Shown in pieces: positions 6,585 through 8,561 of a DNA stretch of 8,561 bases. Numbering within the stretch: position 1 is the first letter of the stretch; every line of letters begins with the position of its first letter. This DNA is from Lachnospiraceae bacterium (lineage in GTDB: Bacteria > Bacillota > Clostridia > Lachnospirales > Lachnospiraceae). The notes beneath the pieces are model-generated. The model was not told the DNA's origin, did not search any database, and worked only from the letters and a program-made list of their open reading frames with translations. The translations under genes were made by a program, and so were the position numbers. The stretch covers positions 5,661-14,221 of the forward strand of contig JAAUZS010000128.1 in assembly GCA_014804495.1 (NCBI GenBank), written 5' to 3'.

Positions 6585-6890
6585 ATGTACGCAATTATTG
6601 CAACAGGCGGAAAGCAGTACAAGGTTTCTGAAGGCGATGTTATCAGGGTTGAGAAACTTGATGCCGAAGTAGGAGCTGCTGTTACATTTGACCAGGTAGT
6701 AGCCATCAGCGATAAAGAGCTGAAAGTAGCAGGCGATGTTGCAGGCGCAACTGTATCCGGAACAGTTATGGATCAGGGACGCGGTAAGAAGATCATCGTT
6801 TACAAATATAAAAGAAAAACCGGCTATCATAAGAAAAATGGTCATAGACAAGCATACACTCAGGTCAAAATCGACAAGATTAATGCTTAA
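6585..6890 (+). CDS. rplU: 50S ribosomal protein L21
   Basis: L21 binds 23S rRNA in the large ribosomal subunit. The 101-aa product is of normal length and shows the family opening MYAIIATGGKQYKVSEGDVIRVEKL. The basic C-terminal block (KKIIVYKYKRKTGYHKKNGHRQ) carries the rRNA-binding signature. The start has an excellent ribosome binding site, AAGGAGGTG, four bases upstream. It is the first gene of the L21-Prp-L27 operon, driven by its own promoter and leader. The prp gene begins nine bases after its stop. Confidence 0.98.
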   Translation: MYAIIATGGKQYKVSEGDVIRVEKLDAEVGAAVTFDQVVAISDKELKVAGDVAGATVSGTVMDQGRGKKIIVYKYKRKTGYHKKNGHRQAYTQVKIDKINA

Positions 6891-6899
6891 AGGTGTGAA

Positions 6900-7226
6900 A
6901 TGACAACTGTAACATTTCATAAAACGAAATCCGGAGAATATAAAAGTTTTACATGCAAAGGTCACGCCGGGTTTGATGATTACGGCAAAGATATTGTATG
7001 TGCATCCATTTCCGTACTGGTAATCAATACGATTAATTCACTGGAAGAAATCGTACATGAGCAGATTAGTGTGGAATCGGATGAAGAAAGCGGCATGATT
7101 ACATGTAAATTTGAAGTCCCTTTACAGGAAACATCGAAGGTATTAGTAGATTCTCTGGTGCTTGGACTTACCCAGATTGTAAAACAATATGGAGAAAAGT
7201 ATTGTAAACTCAGGTTTACATGCTGA
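6900..7226 (+). CDS. prp: Ribosomal-processing cysteine protease Prp
   Basis: Prp (YsxB in B. subtilis) removes the short N-terminal extension of L27 in Firmicutes and related bacteria, a step shown to be essential in Staphylococcus aureus. The 108-aa product has the expected size and the active-site region GHAGFDDYGKDIVCASIS, placing His at 22 and Cys at 34, the same numbers as the S. aureus catalytic pair. S38 is also present. It lies between rplU and rpmA, its substrate gene, as in other Firmicutes. The start at 6900 has AAAGGTG at 6889-6895 overlapping the rplU stop, so translation is likely coupled. Older annotations call such genes hypothetical or DUF464. Confidence 0.95.
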   Translation: MTTVTFHKTKSGEYKSFTCKGHAGFDDYGKDIVCASISVLVINTINSLEEIVHEQISVESDEESGMITCKFEVPLQETSKVLVDSLVLGLTQIVKQYGEKYCKLRFTC

Positions 7227-7247
7227 GAGAAAGGAGCGGTTATTGTT

Positions 7248-7535
7248 ATGTTAAATATGAACCTTCAATTTTTTGCACATAAGAAGGGTGTTGGTTCTAC
7301 CAAGAACGGCAGAGATTCCGAATCCAAGAGATTAGGTGCAAAAAGAGCTGACGGACAATTCGTAAAAGCAGGAAATATCTTATACAGACAGCGCGGAACC
7401 AAGATTCATCCCGGCATTAATGTAGGAAGAGGCGGAGATGATACATTATTCGCAATGGTTGACGGCGTGCTTAGATTTGAAAGAAAAGGAAGATATAAAA
7501 AGCAGGCTTCCGTATATCCTGTAGAGAAAAATTGA
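7248..7535 (+). CDS. rpmA: 50S ribosomal protein L27 with cleavable N-terminus
   Basis: L27 reaches toward the peptidyl transferase centre with its N-terminal tail and helps place tRNA. The 95-aa product has the classic body ([22 protein letters not shown], then [19 protein letters not shown] and [15 protein letters not shown]). It opens with MLNMNLQFF before AHKKG, the Firmicutes-type extension that Prp cuts after the two Phe residues, leaving Ala10 as the mature end. A second Met at codon 4 is a possible start, but AAAGGAG (7230-7236) lies 11 bases from the first ATG and 20 from the second, so the first is chosen. It is the last gene before an intrinsic terminator. Confidence 0.98.
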   Translation: MLNMNLQFFAHKKGVGSTKNGRDSESKRLGAKRADGQFVKAGNILYRQRGTKIHPGINVGRGGDDTLFAMVDGVLRFERKGRYKKQASVYPVEKN

Positions 7536-7569
7536 GAGAATCATGTTCTTTCAGTGAGCGAATGAATCG

Positions 7570-7599
7570 GGCTTCAAACATATTGTTTGGAGCCTTTTT
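7570..7599 (+). terminator. Intrinsic terminator of the rplU-prp-rpmA operon
   Basis: An 11-bp stem (GGCTTCAAACA at 7570-7580 with TGTTTGGAGCC at 7584-7594, one G-U pair) closes on a three-base loop and is followed directly by TTTTT (7595-7599). It ends 24 bases before the obgE start. Either it leaks, or obgE expression depends on read-through, because no room remains for a full promoter after it. Confidence 0.9.
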
Positions 7600-7623
7600 A
7601 CACTATAGGAGAGATTGATTTTT

Positions 7624-8561
7624 ATGTTTGCAGATAGAGCGAAAATATATATTAAAAGCGGAAAAGGCGGAGACGGTCACGTTTCTTTCAGAAGAGAAAA
7701 ATATGTTGCAAACGGCGGTCCTGACGGCGGCGATGGCGGAGACGGAGGAAGCGTCTATTTCGTAGTGGATGAAGGACTTAATACTTTGACGGATTTTCGT
7801 CATATCCGAAAATACAGCGCAGGCAACGGAGAAGAGGGCGGCAAGCGCAATTGTGCCGGTAAAAAAGGGGAAGATATCTTTATCAAAGTTCCGGCGGGAA
7901 CGGTTATAAAAGAAGCTGAAAGCGGTAAAGTAATCACCGATATGTCCGGTGAAAATACCAAGGTAATGATTTTAAAAGGAGGAAAGGGCGGCAACGGTAA
8001 CCAGCATTATGCCACAAGCACAATGCAGGCGCCTAAATATGCGCAGCCGGGACAGCCTGCAATGGAGTTGGAGCTGATACTGGAACTGAAGGTGATTGCA
8101 GACGTCGGTCTGGTCGGATTTCCAAATGTAGGAAAATCAACTTTTTTATCCAAAGTAACAAATGCAAGACCTAAAATCGCTAACTATCATTTTACTACCT
8201 TAAATCCCAATCTGGGCGTGGTTGATTTGGATGACGCTAAGGGATTTGTCATTGCAGATATTCCGGGACTCATTGAGGGCGCGTCGGAAGGCGTAGGACT
8301 TGGATATGAATTTTTACGTCACATAGAGCGAACTAAAGTAATAGTGCATATAGTAGATGCAGCATCTACGGAGGGCAGGGAGCCGATTGAGGATATTTAT
8401 GCGATCAACAAAGAACTAGAGGCATATAATCCTGAAATTGCTTCAAGACCGCAGATCATTGCAGCCAATAAGATTGATGTAATGTATATGAATCCTGACA
8501 AGGATGATATAATTAAGCGTATTAAAAATGAGTTTGAACCGAAAGGAATACCGGTATATCC
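7624..8561 (+). CDS. obgE: GTPase ObgE/CgtA (3' end outside window)
   Basis: Obg is an essential GTPase acting in 50S subunit assembly and stress and cell-cycle control. The first 312 codons are visible. The glycine-rich Obg fold fills residues 1 to about 158 (MFADRAKIYIKSGKGGDGHVSFRREKYV, repeated GGDGG, then GGKGGNGNQHYATS). The GTPase domain shows G1 GFPNVGKST at 165-173, switch I FTTLNPNLGVV, G3 DIPGLIEGA at 212-220 and G4 NKID at 282-285; G5 and the C-terminal OCT domain would lie beyond the window. The ATG at 7624 matches the family start. AGGAG (7607-7611) is 12 bases upstream, somewhat far. An in-frame TTG at 7615 is too close to that site to be preferred. obgE commonly follows rpmA in Firmicutes. 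Confidence 0.97.
   Translation, partial: MFADRAKIYIKSGKGGDGHVSFRREKYVANGGPDGGDGGDGGSVYFVVDEGLNTLTDFRHIRKYSAGNGEEGGKRNCAGKKGEDIFIKVPAGTVIKEAESGKVITDMSGENTKVMILKGGKGGNGNQHYATSTMQAPKYAQPGQPAMELELILELKVIADVGLVGFPNVGKSTFLSKVTNARPKIANYHFTTLNPNLGVVDLDDAKGFVIADIPGLIEGASEGVGLGYEFLRHIERTKVIVHIVDAASTEGREPIEDIYAINKELEAYNPEIASRPQIIAANKIDVMYMNPDKDDIIKRIKNEFEPKGIPVY

Noticed and set aside
6534..6965. A 143-codon minus-strand open frame across rplU.
   Set aside because: It is antisense to L21 and the start of Prp, with no recognisable domain. It is a shadow frame.
1..8561. CRISPR arrays, tRNA or rRNA genes, transposase genes.
   Set aside because: No regularly spaced repeats, no cloverleaf or rRNA-like segments and no transposase or integrase frames were seen on either strand.

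Overview
This window is a chromosomal housekeeping segment of a low-to-moderate GC Firmicute. The best guess is a clostridial or Lachnospiraceae-type genome. The reasons are the gene order mutS-mutL-miaA followed by a PLP-dependent 'methionine gamma-lyase/aluminium resistance' family gene, the rplU-prp-rpmA-obgE cluster, the Firmicutes-type L27 with a cleavable N-terminus, strong AAGGAG ribosome binding sites and an endonuclease-type MutL. The taxon is inferred from protein character and gene order, not from any search. Every gene lies on the + strand.

Layout. (1) 1-1026 is the 3' part of mutS. (2) 1027-1304 is the mutS-mutL gap, mostly filled by a 185-bp element with near-perfect 19-bp terminal inverted repeats (1053-1071 and 1219-1237) and at least three perfect internal hairpins. 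It looks like a non-coding MITE-like or dispersed structured repeat. (3) 1305-3302 is mutL, and miaA (3299-4285) overlaps it by four bases. (4) 4318-5058 is an AT-rich Fic-domain gene carrying its own inhibitory motif, apparently inserted in the operon as cargo. (5) 5102-6442 is the PLP-dependent YnbB-like enzyme. (6) A strong sigma-A-like promoter sits over the last codons of that gene and fires into an L21-type leader (about 6462-6584), followed by rplU, the cysteine protease gene prp and rpmA, and closed by an intrinsic terminator at 7570-7599. (7) 7624 to the end is obgE, cut by the window edge.

How they work together. MutS recognises mismatches and MutL is the nicking endonuclease of methyl-independent mismatch repair; both carry a QxxLF-type sliding-clamp motif. 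MiaA prenylates A37 of tRNAs. L21 and L27 are large-subunit proteins, Prp removes the N-terminal nonapeptide of L27, and ObgE is a GTPase of 50S assembly.

Most of the window is conserved core biology. The less ordinary items are the inverted-repeat element upstream of mutL, a solo 12-bp copy of its end just after fic, the fic insertion itself, and a possible two-state pairing in the L21 leader where two copies of AGTATGCC compete for one GGTATA. I see no clearly new multi-gene system.
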